Shown: positions 1 through 7,520, counted from the first letter of the stretch. The stretch: 12,940 nt of DNA from Hyphomicrobium sp. (GCA_030598645.1 JAUVPN010000030.1:1-12940); one strand, 5' to 3'. Made by a program: numbers and translations. The notes: a model not told the origin generated them from the letters alone.

Positions 1-177
1 GAAGGGCGACTTAAATCCGGCACGACCCTGCCAGAGCCGACTGGAGTCTTTCCGCGTTACGTGGAGCCTGAGAGCGCTGGGGAGGCCAAAGGCGGGAAAA
101 CGAAGAAGTCGGCTCCAGAGGGCCAGAGAGGGGAAGAACAAAAAAAAGGTGACCAAGACAAGAAGGCCGCGTCATGA
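1..177 (+). CDS. metG: Methionyl-tRNA synthetase, C-terminal end only (partial)
   Basis: The open frame enters from the left edge in frame 1 and stops at TGA 175-177, giving the last 58 residues. The stretch LPEPTGVFPRYVEP is the characteristic end of the folded part of bacterial MetG, the enzyme that charges tRNA(Met) with methionine in the cytoplasm. It is followed by about 35 residues rich in Lys, Glu, Gly and Gln, probably a disordered tail, ending KKAAS. The tail codons include an eight-A run at 140-147. The stop overlaps the tatD start as ATGA (174-177), which suggests translational coupling. In alphaproteobacteria metG commonly precedes tatD and an MBL-fold hydrolase gene, which fits the next two genes. 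The catalytic and anticodon-binding domains lie outside the window, so the call rests on a short motif plus synteny. Confidence 0.85.
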   Translation, partial: EGRLKSGTTLPEPTGVFPRYVEPESAGEAKGGKTKKSAPEGQRGEEQKKGDQDKKAAS

Positions 178-980
178 GGCTTGTTGACCATCATTGCCAT
201 CTCGATTTCCCTCAGCTGGCGGATGACGTTAACGGCGTGCTCGCGCGCGCGCGCGAGGCGGGCGTTGGTGTAATAGTGACAATTTCTACACGCATCCGTC
301 GTTTTGCCGAAATTCTGGCCATCGCCGAAGCGCATCAGAATGTCTATTGTTCTGTGGGGACGCACCCGCACAATGCCGACGAGGAACGCGACATACCCTT
401 GGAAGAGATCGTGCGGCTCAGCGAGCATCCCAAGGTCGTCGCTATTGGTGAGGCGGGGCTAGACTACTACTACAAGCGCTCTACGCCGGATGGTCAAGCG
501 GAAGGTTTCCGCCGACATATTGCCGCTTCACGTGCGACCGGTTTGCCGCTCGAGATTCACACGCGCGACGCGGAAGAAGACACCGGGCGGATTTTGGAGG
601 AGGAGCATGCCAAAGGCGCGTTTCCAGCTATTCTGCATTGCTATACGGGTGGGCCAGAGCTAGTAGCTCGGGCCCTGAGACTAGGTCTTTATGTGTCCTT
701 CTCGGGTGTAGTTAGCTTCAAAAAATCGGATTCGCTGCGCGCAATTGCTAAGTCCATACCGCTTGACCGTTTACTGGTTGAGACTGACGCACCGTTCCTT
801 GCGCCTGTACCCTATCGCGGGAAGACCAACGAACCCGCCTATGTGGCGCATACTGCCATAGCGGTTGCAGAGGCGCGTGGCCTTTCTCCTGACAATTTGG
901 CGGATGCCACGACGGAGAACTTCTACCGTTTATTCAAGAAGGTGCCGCGGCCTTCGGCTAGCGACATAGCTGCCGCATGA
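174..980 (+). CDS. tatD: TatD family metal-dependent hydrolase / DNase
   Basis: This 268-residue protein has the usual length of the TatD (YcfH/YjjV) family, metal-dependent TIM-barrel hydrolases of the amidohydrolase superfamily with reported DNase activity. Visible metal-site motifs are the N-terminal HxH (DHHCHLD, His7 and His9), Glu93 in AIGEAGLDYYY, His129 in LEIHTRDAEED, His155 in ILHCYTGG and Asp205 in LLVETDAPFLAP. The family hallmark SFSGVVSFKK is at about 175-184. It is a cytoplasmic protein without a signal peptide. The ATG at 174 overlaps the metG stop, and an AAGAAGG Shine-Dalgarno lies 7 nt upstream inside metG. The stop overlaps the next start as ATGA (977-980). The family is certain, but the physiological substrate cannot be read from sequence. 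Codons 24-27 contain a 14-bp alternating CG tract (242-255). Confidence 0.96.
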   Translation: MRLVDHHCHLDFPQLADDVNGVLARAREAGVGVIVTISTRIRRFAEILAIAEAHQNVYCSVGTHPHNADEERDIPLEEIVRLSEHPKVVAIGEAGLDYYYKRSTPDGQAEGFRRHIAASRATGLPLEIHTRDAEEDTGRILEEEHAKGAFPAILHCYTGGPELVARALRLGLYVSFSGVVSFKKSDSLRAIAKSIPLDRLLVETDAPFLAPVPYRGKTNEPAYVAHTAIAVAEARGLSPDNLADATTENFYRLFKKVPRPSASDIAAA

Positions 981-1774
981 TCTTGCGATGTACGATCCTC
1001 GGCTGTGGCTCATCGGGGGGGGTACCGCGCATTGGGGCCATGTGGGGCGAGTGTGACCCTGCCAATCCCAAGAACCGACGGCGGCGTTGTGCAGCGCTTG
1101 TCGAGTGCGTTGCGAACGGTTCGTATACGCGTGCACTGATTGATACGTCCCCCGATCTGCGGGAGCAGCTATTGAGCGTGAATGCCACCTCGCTTCATGG
1201 TGTCCTCTTTACGCATGACCATGCCGATCACACGCACGGAATTGATGATCTGCGTATGGTCAGTTATGCGATGAAGCAGCGTATCAAGATGTGGGCTGAC
1301 GCTGAGACGCTGTATAGTTTACAACAACGGTTCGGCTACTGTTTTGCAACGCCACATGGTTCGGGCTACCCGGCAATCCTTAATGCTCATCCCGTCATCT
1401 CGAGCGAACCAATTATGATTGATGGGCCAGCCGGCCCGCTAAAGGCCGTCCCGATCCCACAGGTGCACGGCGATATAGCGTCGCTTGGCTATCGCTTCGG
1501 TAATCTTGCCTATTCCCCGGACATTAGCGACGTGCCGGATTCGTCAATACCACTACTACAGGGTCTCGACGTGTGGGTTGTGGACGCCCTGCGTTTTACG
1601 CCGCATCCCAACCATTTCCATGTGAAGCGCGCGCTGGAATGGATCGAGCAGTTGAAGCCAAAGCGCGCCATCCTGACCCATATGACCACCGATCTCGACT
1701 ATGACACGCTTAGGCGCCAACTGCCCGAGGGCGTTGAACCGGCCTATGACGGCATGGTGATTGAGCTCATATGA
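977..1774 (+). CDS. MBL-fold metallo-hydrolase (PhnP-like subgroup)
   Basis: This 265-residue protein belongs to the metallo-beta-lactamase fold. The zinc motif HxHxDH is clear at residues 80-85 (THDHADHTHGIDDLR). Further likely ligands are His164 (PQVHGD), Asp182 (YSPDISD) and His235 (AILTHM). The N-terminus TILGCGSSGGVPRIG, followed by Cys26 and Cys38, resembles the PhnP-like / RNase Z-related branch, where extra cysteines can hold a structural zinc. No phn phosphonate genes are nearby, so I do not call it PhnP. In alphaproteobacteria this gene typically follows metG-tatD, which argues for a housekeeping role, perhaps a phosphodiesterase; that role is inference. The start overlaps tatD by 4 bases and has no strong ribosome site of its own, consistent with coupled translation. 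Eight consecutive G bases (1015-1022) fall in codons 13-16. Confidence 0.93.
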   Translation: MILRCTILGCGSSGGVPRIGAMWGECDPANPKNRRRRCAALVECVANGSYTRALIDTSPDLREQLLSVNATSLHGVLFTHDHADHTHGIDDLRMVSYAMKQRIKMWADAETLYSLQQRFGYCFATPHGSGYPAILNAHPVISSEPIMIDGPAGPLKAVPIPQVHGDIASLGYRFGNLAYSPDISDVPDSSIPLLQGLDVWVVDALRFTPHPNHFHVKRALEWIEQLKPKRAILTHMTTDLDYDTLRRQLPEGVEPAYDGMVIELI

Positions 1775-1786
1775 GCGACGCGCTGG

Positions 1787-2566
1787 TTAGCTTTTGCTGG
1801 CGGCCGTTGCAGCTCGTCGCGGCTTTGGCTTGGGCTTGGGCTTTTCCCATTCGCTAAAGCTTACCACGCAACCGTTCGATGTATATTCCGGAGCGGCCAA
1901 TTCCAAAAATAGCGGCACCAATGTCTCGGGTGTTGGCAGCGTCTTAGGGTCTTCACCTGGAAACGCCTTGGCGCGCATCTCGGTTCGAATTGGCCCAGGA
2001 TCGACGAGGTTCGCACGGACGGGCGTGCTTTGAATCTCGTGGGCGTAAGTCTTGACCAGTGTTTCGAGCCCGGCCTTCGAGACGGCGTAAGGTCCCCAAT
2101 ATGCTCGCTTTGCGCTCGCGGCCCCCGACGAAGTAGTGAACACCGCGCGGCCGGCATCAGAACGTTTAAGAAGCGGATCGAGGGTGCGTATTAGCCGCCA
2201 GTTGGCCGTCAGATTGACGTCGAGGACCGTTTGCCAAGCATCTTCCGTAACGTGATTGAGTGGCGAGAGTGGTCCAAGTATCCCGGCATTGCCAATGAGA
2301 ATGTCGAGCTTGCCCCAGCGTCGATAGAGCGTCGGCCCGAGCTGATCAATTTTGGCCCCATCCCGCAAGTCAAGTGCAAGAAGCGTCGCTTTGCCACCAA
2401 ACTTCCGGATCTCATCGTCGAGTTCTTCTAATCCGCCGGAAGTACGTGCTGTTATTATGACATGGGCGCCTTGGCGCGCCAACGCCAGCGCAACCGCGCG
2501 GCCAATGCCGCGCGTGGCTCCGGTTATTAGGGCCAGTCGGTTGGTAAACGACGTCTTTGATGCCAT
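1787..2566 (-). CDS. SDR family NAD(P)-dependent oxidoreductase
   Basis: This is a 259-residue classical short-chain dehydrogenase. The Rossmann cofactor motif TGATRGIG is at 15-22, the structural NAG at 93-95, Asn118 follows DV, the catalytic serine is in TTSSGAAS (about 146-147), and the catalytic pair is Tyr160 and Lys164 in YAVSK. The DPGPIRT loop at 189-195 is also typical. The tail (241-259) is a repeated KPKPKPKPRR followed by Ala/Ser/Lys. The substrate is not predictable. Proteins of this kind are often auto-annotated as FabG-like, but the real fabG is expected next to fabD. It is the last gene of the minus-strand block, 141 bp after purF, in line with the cvpA-purF-SDR order seen in alphaproteobacteria. 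The ATG at 2566 has only a weak upstream GGA. It converges on the MBL gene with a 12-bp gap. Confidence 0.94.
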   Translation of the reverse strand: MASKTSFTNRLALITGATRGIGRAVALALARQGAHVIITARTSGGLEELDDEIRKFGGKATLLALDLRDGAKIDQLGPTLYRRWGKLDILIGNAGILGPLSPLNHVTEDAWQTVLDVNLTANWRLIRTLDPLLKRSDAGRAVFTTSSGAASAKRAYWGPYAVSKAGLETLVKTYAHEIQSTPVRANLVDPGPIRTEMRAKAFPGEDPKTLPTPETLVPLFLELAAPEYTSNGCVVSFSEWEKPKPKPKPRRAATAASKS

Positions 2567-2707
2567 TGGCTAGATCCGGATTGAGGTCAAAGTTCCCCTA
2601 TAATCGCACACCAGATGCCCGAACGCCACTTGGGCCTTGGCGCAAGCCTCGACCCCAGTTTGGCTTTGAAACTGCATTAGTGCGCAGACGAGATCAGCCG
2701 TATTCGC
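2567..2707. other. Intergenic spacer between purF and the SDR gene
   Basis: This 141-bp spacer holds no gene I can support. A 6-bp dyad (cagttt 2656-2661 and aaactg 2669-2674, 7-nt loop) could form a weak hairpin after purF, but it has no following T-tract, so it is not a convincing terminator. On the minus strand a TATAGG-like box lies near 2598-2603, but no good -35 box is correctly spaced from it. The SDR gene may be read through from purF or may have a weak promoter of its own. Confidence 0.4.
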
Positions 2708-4198
2708 CTAACCGACTTCGGCGAGAAGCGACAATTGCCTCGGCTCAGATTGACCGCTTTGGTCGGTAAGCGAAGTTGGATACTCACCCGTGAAGCAGTG
2801 ATCCGTGAACTGTGGGCTTTGCGCATCGCGGTGATCGCAGCCCACGGCGCGGTAGATGCCGTCGACGGAAAGGAACGCTAGCGAATCTGCGCCAAGGAAC
2901 TCGCGCATTTCCTCCAGATCCTTGTTGGCAGCTAGGAGCTCAAGTTTATGAGGCGTGTCAATGCCGTAGTAATCGGGGTTTGTGATGGGTGGTGAGGCAA
3001 TGCGCATGTGCACCTCTTTCGCCCCGGCCTCGTACATAAGCCCCACAATTTTTTTCGATGTAGTTCCCCGCACAACGCTGTCGTCGACGAGGACGATACG
3101 ATTGCCGCGAATAATGCTGGCAGTTGCCGAATGCTTCAGTTTGACGCCGAGCGCGCGTATGCGCTGCTCTGGCTCTATGAATGTGCGGCCGACGTAGTGA
3201 TTGCGGATGATGCCAAGCTCAAATGGAATATCAGCTTCTTGAGCAAATCCAATGGCCGCCGGCACCCCTGAGTCTGGAATGGGAACGATGACGTCGGTGT
3301 CGGCCGGCGCTTCTCGCGCAAGTTGAACACCCATCTGTTTGCGGATGTCATAGACAGTGCGCCCCCCAATCACCGAGTCAGGGCGCGCGAAATAGATGTA
3401 CTCGAATATGCAGGGTCGGGCAGGGCGAAGCGGGAAGGGACGATGGCTTTCCAGTCCTTGCTGAGTAATGACGACAACCTCTCCGTTCTCCACCTCGCGC
3501 AGGAATTCGGCCCCTACTATGTCGAGAGCGCAAGTTTCAGACGCGAGTACATAAGAGGAGCCTAGCCGCCCGAGAACCAAAGGACGGATACCAATTGGAT
3601 CACGTGCACCGATTAGCATGTCGTTAGTAACCCCAACGAGGGCGTAAGCTCCCTCGATCTGACGAAGCGCATCTATAAAGCGCTCCACAATCCGTCGCTT
3701 GGGTGAGCGCGAAAGTAAATGTAGGATTACTTCCGTATCGGATGTGGACTGACAGATGGCACCTGACGAAATCAGTTCGTTACGCACTGTGAGCGCGTTG
3801 GTGAAGTTTCCGTTGTGGCCAATGGCAAAACCGCCAGTATCAATGTCGGCGAACAGGGGCTGTACGTTGCGCAAGACCGCATCACCTGTCGTGGAATAAC
3901 GATTGTGGCCGATGGCAATGTGGCCCTGGAGCCGCTGGATCACGCTAGCGCGGGAGAAACTGTCGCCGACGAGGCCAATGCGCCTTTCCGAATTGAACTG
4001 TTTGCCATCGTAAGAAACGATCCCGCATGCTTCTTGCCCGCGGTGCTGAAGAGCGTGGAGGCCTAGCGCAGTAATTGCCGCGGCATCCGGGTGGCCAAAA
4101 ATGCCAAAGACCCCGCATTCCTCGCGGAGCCTGTCGTCCCCATAACGCAGATATCCGGGACCTCGAAGATTTTTGCCTACATTCTGGCAATCAGTCAT
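2708..4198 (-). CDS. purF: Amidophosphoribosyltransferase (glutamine PRPP amidotransferase)
   Basis: PurF catalyses the first committed step of purine synthesis: PRPP plus glutamine gives 5-phosphoribosylamine. With the ATG at 4198 it has 496 residues. The N-terminal part is a class II glutaminase whose nucleophile is Cys28 in EECGVFGIFG, so the first 27 residues look like a removable leader. HNRYSTTG (98-105) and HNGNF (128-132) line the glutamine site. The phosphoribosyltransferase domain carries the PRPP motif VLVDDSVVRGTTSKK (369-383). Of the cysteine ligands of the Bacillus-type 4Fe-4S cluster, only the one before EYIYFARPDS (Cys263) remains; the NPDYYGID position is Asp409 and the CxxC before CFTG is absent. 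A GTG at 4204 would extend the frame by 2 codons, but GGAGG at 4204-4208 sits 5 nt before the ATG and covers that GTG, so I chose the ATG. Confidence 0.97.
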   Translation of the reverse strand: MTDCQNVGKNLRGPGYLRYGDDRLREECGVFGIFGHPDAAAITALGLHALQHRGQEACGIVSYDGKQFNSERRIGLVGDSFSRASVIQRLQGHIAIGHNRYSTTGDAVLRNVQPLFADIDTGGFAIGHNGNFTNALTVRNELISSGAICQSTSDTEVILHLLSRSPKRRIVERFIDALRQIEGAYALVGVTNDMLIGARDPIGIRPLVLGRLGSSYVLASETCALDIVGAEFLREVENGEVVVITQQGLESHRPFPLRPARPCIFEYIYFARPDSVIGGRTVYDIRKQMGVQLAREAPADTDVIVPIPDSGVPAAIGFAQEADIPFELGIIRNHYVGRTFIEPEQRIRALGVKLKHSATASIIRGNRIVLVDDSVVRGTTSKKIVGLMYEAGAKEVHMRIASPPITNPDYYGIDTPHKLELLAANKDLEEMREFLGADSLAFLSVDGIYRAVGCDHRDAQSPQFTDHCFTGEYPTSLTDQSGQSEPRQLSLLAEVG

Positions 4199-4203
4199 GG
4201 CCA

Positions 4204-4208
4204 CCTCC
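4204..4208 (-). promoter_or_regulatory. purF Shine-Dalgarno that decides its start
   Basis: On the minus strand GGGAGGT (4203-4209) lies with its GGAGG core 5 nt before the ATG at 4198. The same bases overlap a GTG at 4202-4204 that would otherwise extend the frame, so the ATG is preferred. Confidence 0.75.
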
Positions 4209-4273
4209 CGCTGGTGCCCTTGTGTGCCCCAAGAAGATACGCAACATTTAACGCTGTTAGATCTTCGACTGCG

Positions 4274-4903
4274 TTATCCTGCACGCGCCTGCCACCTGAC
4301 CGAAATATGATACCTGATGCTGGGTTCAAGCGCCAATTGGTCGCTAGTATGAAGGCCCAAGAAGCTTTGCTGCTCCCCTAGTGGTTCCGTAAGCGAGGAG
4401 GGAAGGTTGGTTTCTAGCATTGAACGCAGGGCATCGCCGGTAGACTTGATGTAGGGGAGGGAGGCTGAATCGCGGATCCAGGTGAATTGCTGCGCCGGAT
4501 TGGGGAAAAACGCCTCATAAAACATGAAGGGGATCACGATTAAGATGAAGCCCCGGAAAACGCCGAAGATGAACCCGAGAATTCGATCAACCATCCCGAT
4601 TCGACTGTCAAGGATGGCGTCGGAAAGCCGGGCTGTAATCAAATGCACGACAATAAGTACGATCACAAATATGAGGGCTCCTACGACGATCTGCGCGACG
4701 GCGGCCTGGGTGCCCATCTGTTGGGCCACCTCTTCGGCGAAGGGCTTGTGGTAGATGACGAAATATAGGACGGCGGCGGCGGCAACAAGCCATGAGAAGA
4801 TAGAGAGCACTTCTCGCGCAAAACCTCGGTACATCGCCAAGAGGCCGGATATAAAGGCAACGGCAATTAGTGCAGCATCGAGGTAAGTCAGCGGCCCGAT
4901 CAT
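4274..4903 (-). CDS. cvpA: CvpA family inner-membrane protein
   Basis: This 209-residue membrane protein belongs to the CvpA family, named for colicin V production in E. coli, where cvpA also lies next to purF. Four hydrophobic segments are visible at about residues 5-24, 33-52, 71-91 and 108-130. The family signature RIGMVDRILGFIFGVFRG lies at 101-118. A soluble, Gln/Ser-rich C-terminal tail of about 75 residues follows. Homology begins at MIGPLTYLDA, so I start at 4903, where AGGA lies 9 nt upstream. An in-frame ATG at 4951 would add 16 residues with no family support. The gap to the radA stop is 51 bp and to purF about 75 bp. Its molecular role is unsettled; membrane-integrity and biofilm phenotypes are reported for relatives. 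Confidence 0.9.
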   Translation of the reverse strand: MIGPLTYLDAALIAVAFISGLLAMYRGFAREVLSIFSWLVAAAAVLYFVIYHKPFAEEVAQQMGTQAAVAQIVVGALIFVIVLIVVHLITARLSDAILDSRIGMVDRILGFIFGVFRGFILIVIPFMFYEAFFPNPAQQFTWIRDSASLPYIKSTGDALRSMLETNLPSSLTEPLGEQQSFLGLHTSDQLALEPSIRYHISVRWQARAG

Positions 4904-4954
4904 GAACGAAATTCCTGTTGTCAGCAGCGTTCGACACAGCGGTGCCGCCATTTC

Positions 4955-6334
4955 TCAGTCGCATGACGGCGACCCGTCTGCAAGCTCTCTCAGATGCGCG
5001 ACGCGGCGCAGCTGCAGCTTCGATGTTTTCGTTTCTAGTTCTCCCTGGGCTGGCATCACCGCGCGGCGAAATCCAAGTTTCTGAGCCTCTTTCAGTCTTT
5101 GCGACATGAGTGGGGTCGCCCTCACTGCTCCCGAAAGCGACACCTCACCGAAGTGCACTTGGTGTCGCGGAATCGCAACACCCGATAGTGAGGATAGCAA
5201 TGCAGCAGCTGCCGCTAGATCAGCCCCAGGTTCGTTTATCTTCAGTCCGCCAGCGATATTGAGGTAAACATCACGCCCTGCGAACGATACGCCGGCGCGC
5301 GCCTCAAGTACGGCCAGGAGCATGGATAATCTATTTGCGTCCCAGCCGACGACGGCGCGGCGCGGTGTACCCAGTCCCGACGGAGCCACGAGCGCTTGAA
5401 TTTCGACGAGCAGAGGGCGCGTGCCTTCGATGCCGGCAAATACGGCGGCTCCGGGGCATGAGGAGGCATCGCGGTCGCCGAGGAAAAGCTCCGAGGGGTT
5501 CGCGACTTCGCGCAATCCTCCCGAGACCATCTCGAATACGCCAATTTCATCCGTCGCTCCGAAGCGGTTCTTGACTGCGCGCAAGATGCGATAGGTGTGT
5601 CCGCGGTCTCCTTCGAAATACAACACCGTGTCAACCATGTGCTCAATCACTTTCGGACCAGCTATTTGGCCATCCTTTGTCACATGCCCTACCAGCAGCA
5701 GCGTGGTGCCTGCGGTCTTAGCATGGCGGATTAGAGCATGGGCTGCCGCGCGCACCTGGCTCACTGTGCCTGGCGCAGCTTCGATGGCCTCGGCCCAAAG
5801 GGTTTGAATCGAATCAATGACAATGAGGTCCGCGTGTTTACCGTCCTGAAGCGTTGCGAGAATGGAGGCGAGATTTGTTTCACTGGCGAGTGCGACTGGT
5901 GAATCGGTCAGCCCGAGCCTCTCGGCACGCAGGCGTACCTGTGCGGATGCTTCCTCGCCTGAAAAATAGATGGCGCGCTGTCCTGCGGAGGCCATCTTTG
6001 CGGCTAGCTGCAAGAGAAGCGTAGATTTACCAACACCTGGCTCGCCGCCGATCAGTAGAGCCGATCCGGGCACGAGTCCGCCGCCTGTTACTCTGTCGAG
6101 CTCAACGTGGCCCGTAGAGAAACGTGCCGCTTCTTTGGTGCGCCCTTTCAAGGTCTCCAGCGAGACAACTCGCCCCGAACTGCTCCGCGTCAGCCCCGTG
6201 CCGGGTGGCGCTGCGACGTTGGTCTCCTCGATCAGGGTGTTCCACTCGCTGCAAGCAGAGCATTTTCCCGCCCAGCGTGGCGAGACCGCACCACAGCTCT
6301 GGCAGACGAACGACGTCTTGCTCGCCTTGCCCAT
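4955..6334 (-). CDS. radA: DNA repair protein RadA (Sms)
   Basis: RadA is a RecA-like ATPase that promotes branch migration and processing of recombination intermediates. The 459-residue protein has normal length and all three regions. The N-terminal C4 zinc finger uses Cys11, Cys14, Cys25 and Cys28 (CQSCG and CSAC). The RecA-like core has Walker A GGEPGVGKST (96-105), Walker B LIVIDSIQTLW (170-180) and the RadA-specific KNRFG motif at 255-259. The C-terminal Lon-protease-like domain includes DVYLNIAGGLKI and FGEVSLSGAVR and lacks protease function in this family. The ATG at 6334 lies 6 bp after the alr stop, so the two genes are probably cotranscribed. The ribosome site is weak (AAGGCGA, more than 10 nt upstream), which again points to coupling with alr. 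Confidence 0.98.
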   Translation of the reverse strand: MGKASKTSFVCQSCGAVSPRWAGKCSACSEWNTLIEETNVAAPPGTGLTRSSSGRVVSLETLKGRTKEAARFSTGHVELDRVTGGGLVPGSALLIGGEPGVGKSTLLLQLAAKMASAGQRAIYFSGEEASAQVRLRAERLGLTDSPVALASETNLASILATLQDGKHADLIVIDSIQTLWAEAIEAAPGTVSQVRAAAHALIRHAKTAGTTLLLVGHVTKDGQIAGPKVIEHMVDTVLYFEGDRGHTYRILRAVKNRFGATDEIGVFEMVSGGLREVANPSELFLGDRDASSCPGAAVFAGIEGTRPLLVEIQALVAPSGLGTPRRAVVGWDANRLSMLLAVLEARAGVSFAGRDVYLNIAGGLKINEPGADLAAAAALLSSLSGVAIPRHQVHFGEVSLSGAVRATPLMSQRLKEAQKLGFRRAVMPAQGELETKTSKLQLRRVAHLRELADGSPSCD

Positions 6335-6340
6335 GCTCTA

Positions 6341-7510
6341 TCAGTCGCCTTGCTCGAGATAAGCGCGGTGGAATCGGGGCCGCCATCGCGTCAGGACTTC
6401 GTAGCCGATCGTTTTCGCTCCGGCTCCCACGGTCTCGATTGCCAGGTCCGGCCCAACGAGATCGACCCAATCTCCCGGTATGGGAGCGGGATCGTCAATA
6501 TGTGTCACGTCTACGGTGATCAAGTCCATGGATACTCGTCCCACGATGGGTGCGTGCCTGCCGCGGATGCTAACTAACCCACCGGGGTCTTCGTTTGTCG
6601 CACTTGCGTGGCGGAAGAGTCCGTCAGCGTAACCAGCCGCGACGGTAGCAACTCGAAGACGTTTTCGCGCGCTGTAGCTGGCTGAGTAGCCAATGAAGTG
6701 GCCAGGTGCAACGTCCCGCACCTGCAGGATGCGTGCACTGATGCGTAAAACGGGACGCACAGGCGTCATGCGTCCAGGAGTAGCCTGTCCGCCAAAAAGC
6801 GCATACCCAGGACGAACGAGATCGAGGTGGTACTCAGAGCTGAGCATCATTCCATCCGAGGCGGCGATGCTCGCGGGCGCAAACGGTAATTTCGCACGCA
6901 GACGATTAAATTTATCGAGTTGTTCCCGATTCATGGGATGGCCCGCTTCATCCGCACAGGCGAGGTGGCTCATGATGAGAGAAGTGTTCAAACGGGCCAA
7001 GAGGTCCGCATCACGTGAAAGCTCTGCAATCTCGTTTTCGCTGATGCCAAGCCTGTTCAAGCCCGTGTCTATGTGCACGGCCGCTGGCGGAAATTTTACG
7101 GGATTAGACGCAAATGTGGCCCACTCGCGCACCTCCCCCAAACTTGCAAGCACCGGAATTGCGCCGATGCTCATCAAGTCGCGTGCTGTTCCCGGTATGA
7201 GCCCATCGAGGACGTAGATTGCCGAATTTGGGGCAAGCTCACGCGCTGCGCTAGCCTCTTGAGGCGTGGCGACGAAGAAGTGCCGACAGCCGGCCGCAAC
7301 CAGGGCGGGAATTATGCGCTTAGCGCCCATGCCATATGCATCAGCTTTGACCACGGCACCGCATGCAGCTGGCGCGACGTGCCGGGCAAGCGCACGCCAG
7401 TTGGCAGAGGCTTGCGCAAGATCAATAATGATGGTTCCGGTTGCACCGACGGGAATGTCGACCGGCCCATGTTCTGAGGTAACTCGCGTGTGCACAGGTG
7501 CCACGCCCAT
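6341..7510 (-). CDS. alr: Alanine racemase
   Basis: Alr is the PLP enzyme that interconverts L- and D-alanine and supplies D-Ala for peptidoglycan. With the ATG at 7510 it has 389 residues. The PLP-binding lysine is Lys55 in AVVKADAYGMGA. HIDTGLNRLG (about 147-156) carries the arginine near the PLP ring. The second catalytic base is a tyrosine, about Tyr275, in FIGYSASYSA, and GRVSMDLITVD (324-334) is the usual C-terminal domain motif. An upstream in-frame ATG at 7573 would add 21 residues, but a strong GGAGGTG lies 5 nt before the ATG at 7510 and nothing comparable precedes the longer start. The lysine still lies about 15-20 residues deeper than in typical Alr, so there is a short N-terminal extension. 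It sits between dnaB (132-bp gap) and radA (6-bp gap). It could be alr or a dadX paralogue; the location favours biosynthetic alr. Confidence 0.96.
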   Translation of the reverse strand: MGVAPVHTRVTSEHGPVDIPVGATGTIIIDLAQASANWRALARHVAPAACGAVVKADAYGMGAKRIIPALVAAGCRHFFVATPQEASAARELAPNSAIYVLDGLIPGTARDLMSIGAIPVLASLGEVREWATFASNPVKFPPAAVHIDTGLNRLGISENEIAELSRDADLLARLNTSLIMSHLACADEAGHPMNREQLDKFNRLRAKLPFAPASIAASDGMMLSSEYHLDLVRPGYALFGGQATPGRMTPVRPVLRISARILQVRDVAPGHFIGYSASYSARKRLRVATVAAGYADGLFRHASATNEDPGGLVSIRGRHAPIVGRVSMDLITVDVTHIDDPAPIPGDWVDLVGPDLAIETVGAGAKTIGYEVLTRWRPRFHRAYLEQGD

Positions 7511-7515
7511 TTTCA

Positions 7516-7520
7516 CCTCC
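7516..7520 (-). promoter_or_regulatory. alr Shine-Dalgarno that decides its start
   Basis: GGAGGTGAAA runs directly into the ATG at 7508-7510 on the minus strand, with 5 nt between the GGAGG core and the ATG. It is among the strongest ribosome sites in the window and argues for the shorter Alr. Confidence 0.8.

Noticed and set aside
977..1774. Naming the MBL hydrolase phnP
   Set aside because: There is resemblance in fold and N-terminus but no phosphonate genes nearby, and the metG-tatD context is a different, housekeeping one.
1787..2566. Naming the SDR gene fabG
   Set aside because: It is a classical SDR, but context is purF and not fatty-acid synthesis; fabG is expected downstream of fabD.
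2576..2592. TTGACC on the minus strand as a -35 box for the SDR gene
   Set aside because: It lies only about 15-20 bp before the ATG, leaving no room for a -10 box and a leader.
2656..2674. Dyad cagttt/aaactg as a purF terminator
   Set aside because: Only 6 bp of A/T-rich stem and no T-tract after it.
4904..4951. Longer CvpA starting at 4951
   Set aside because: Family homology begins at MIGPLTYLDA; the extra residues do not look like a signal peptide typical of the family.
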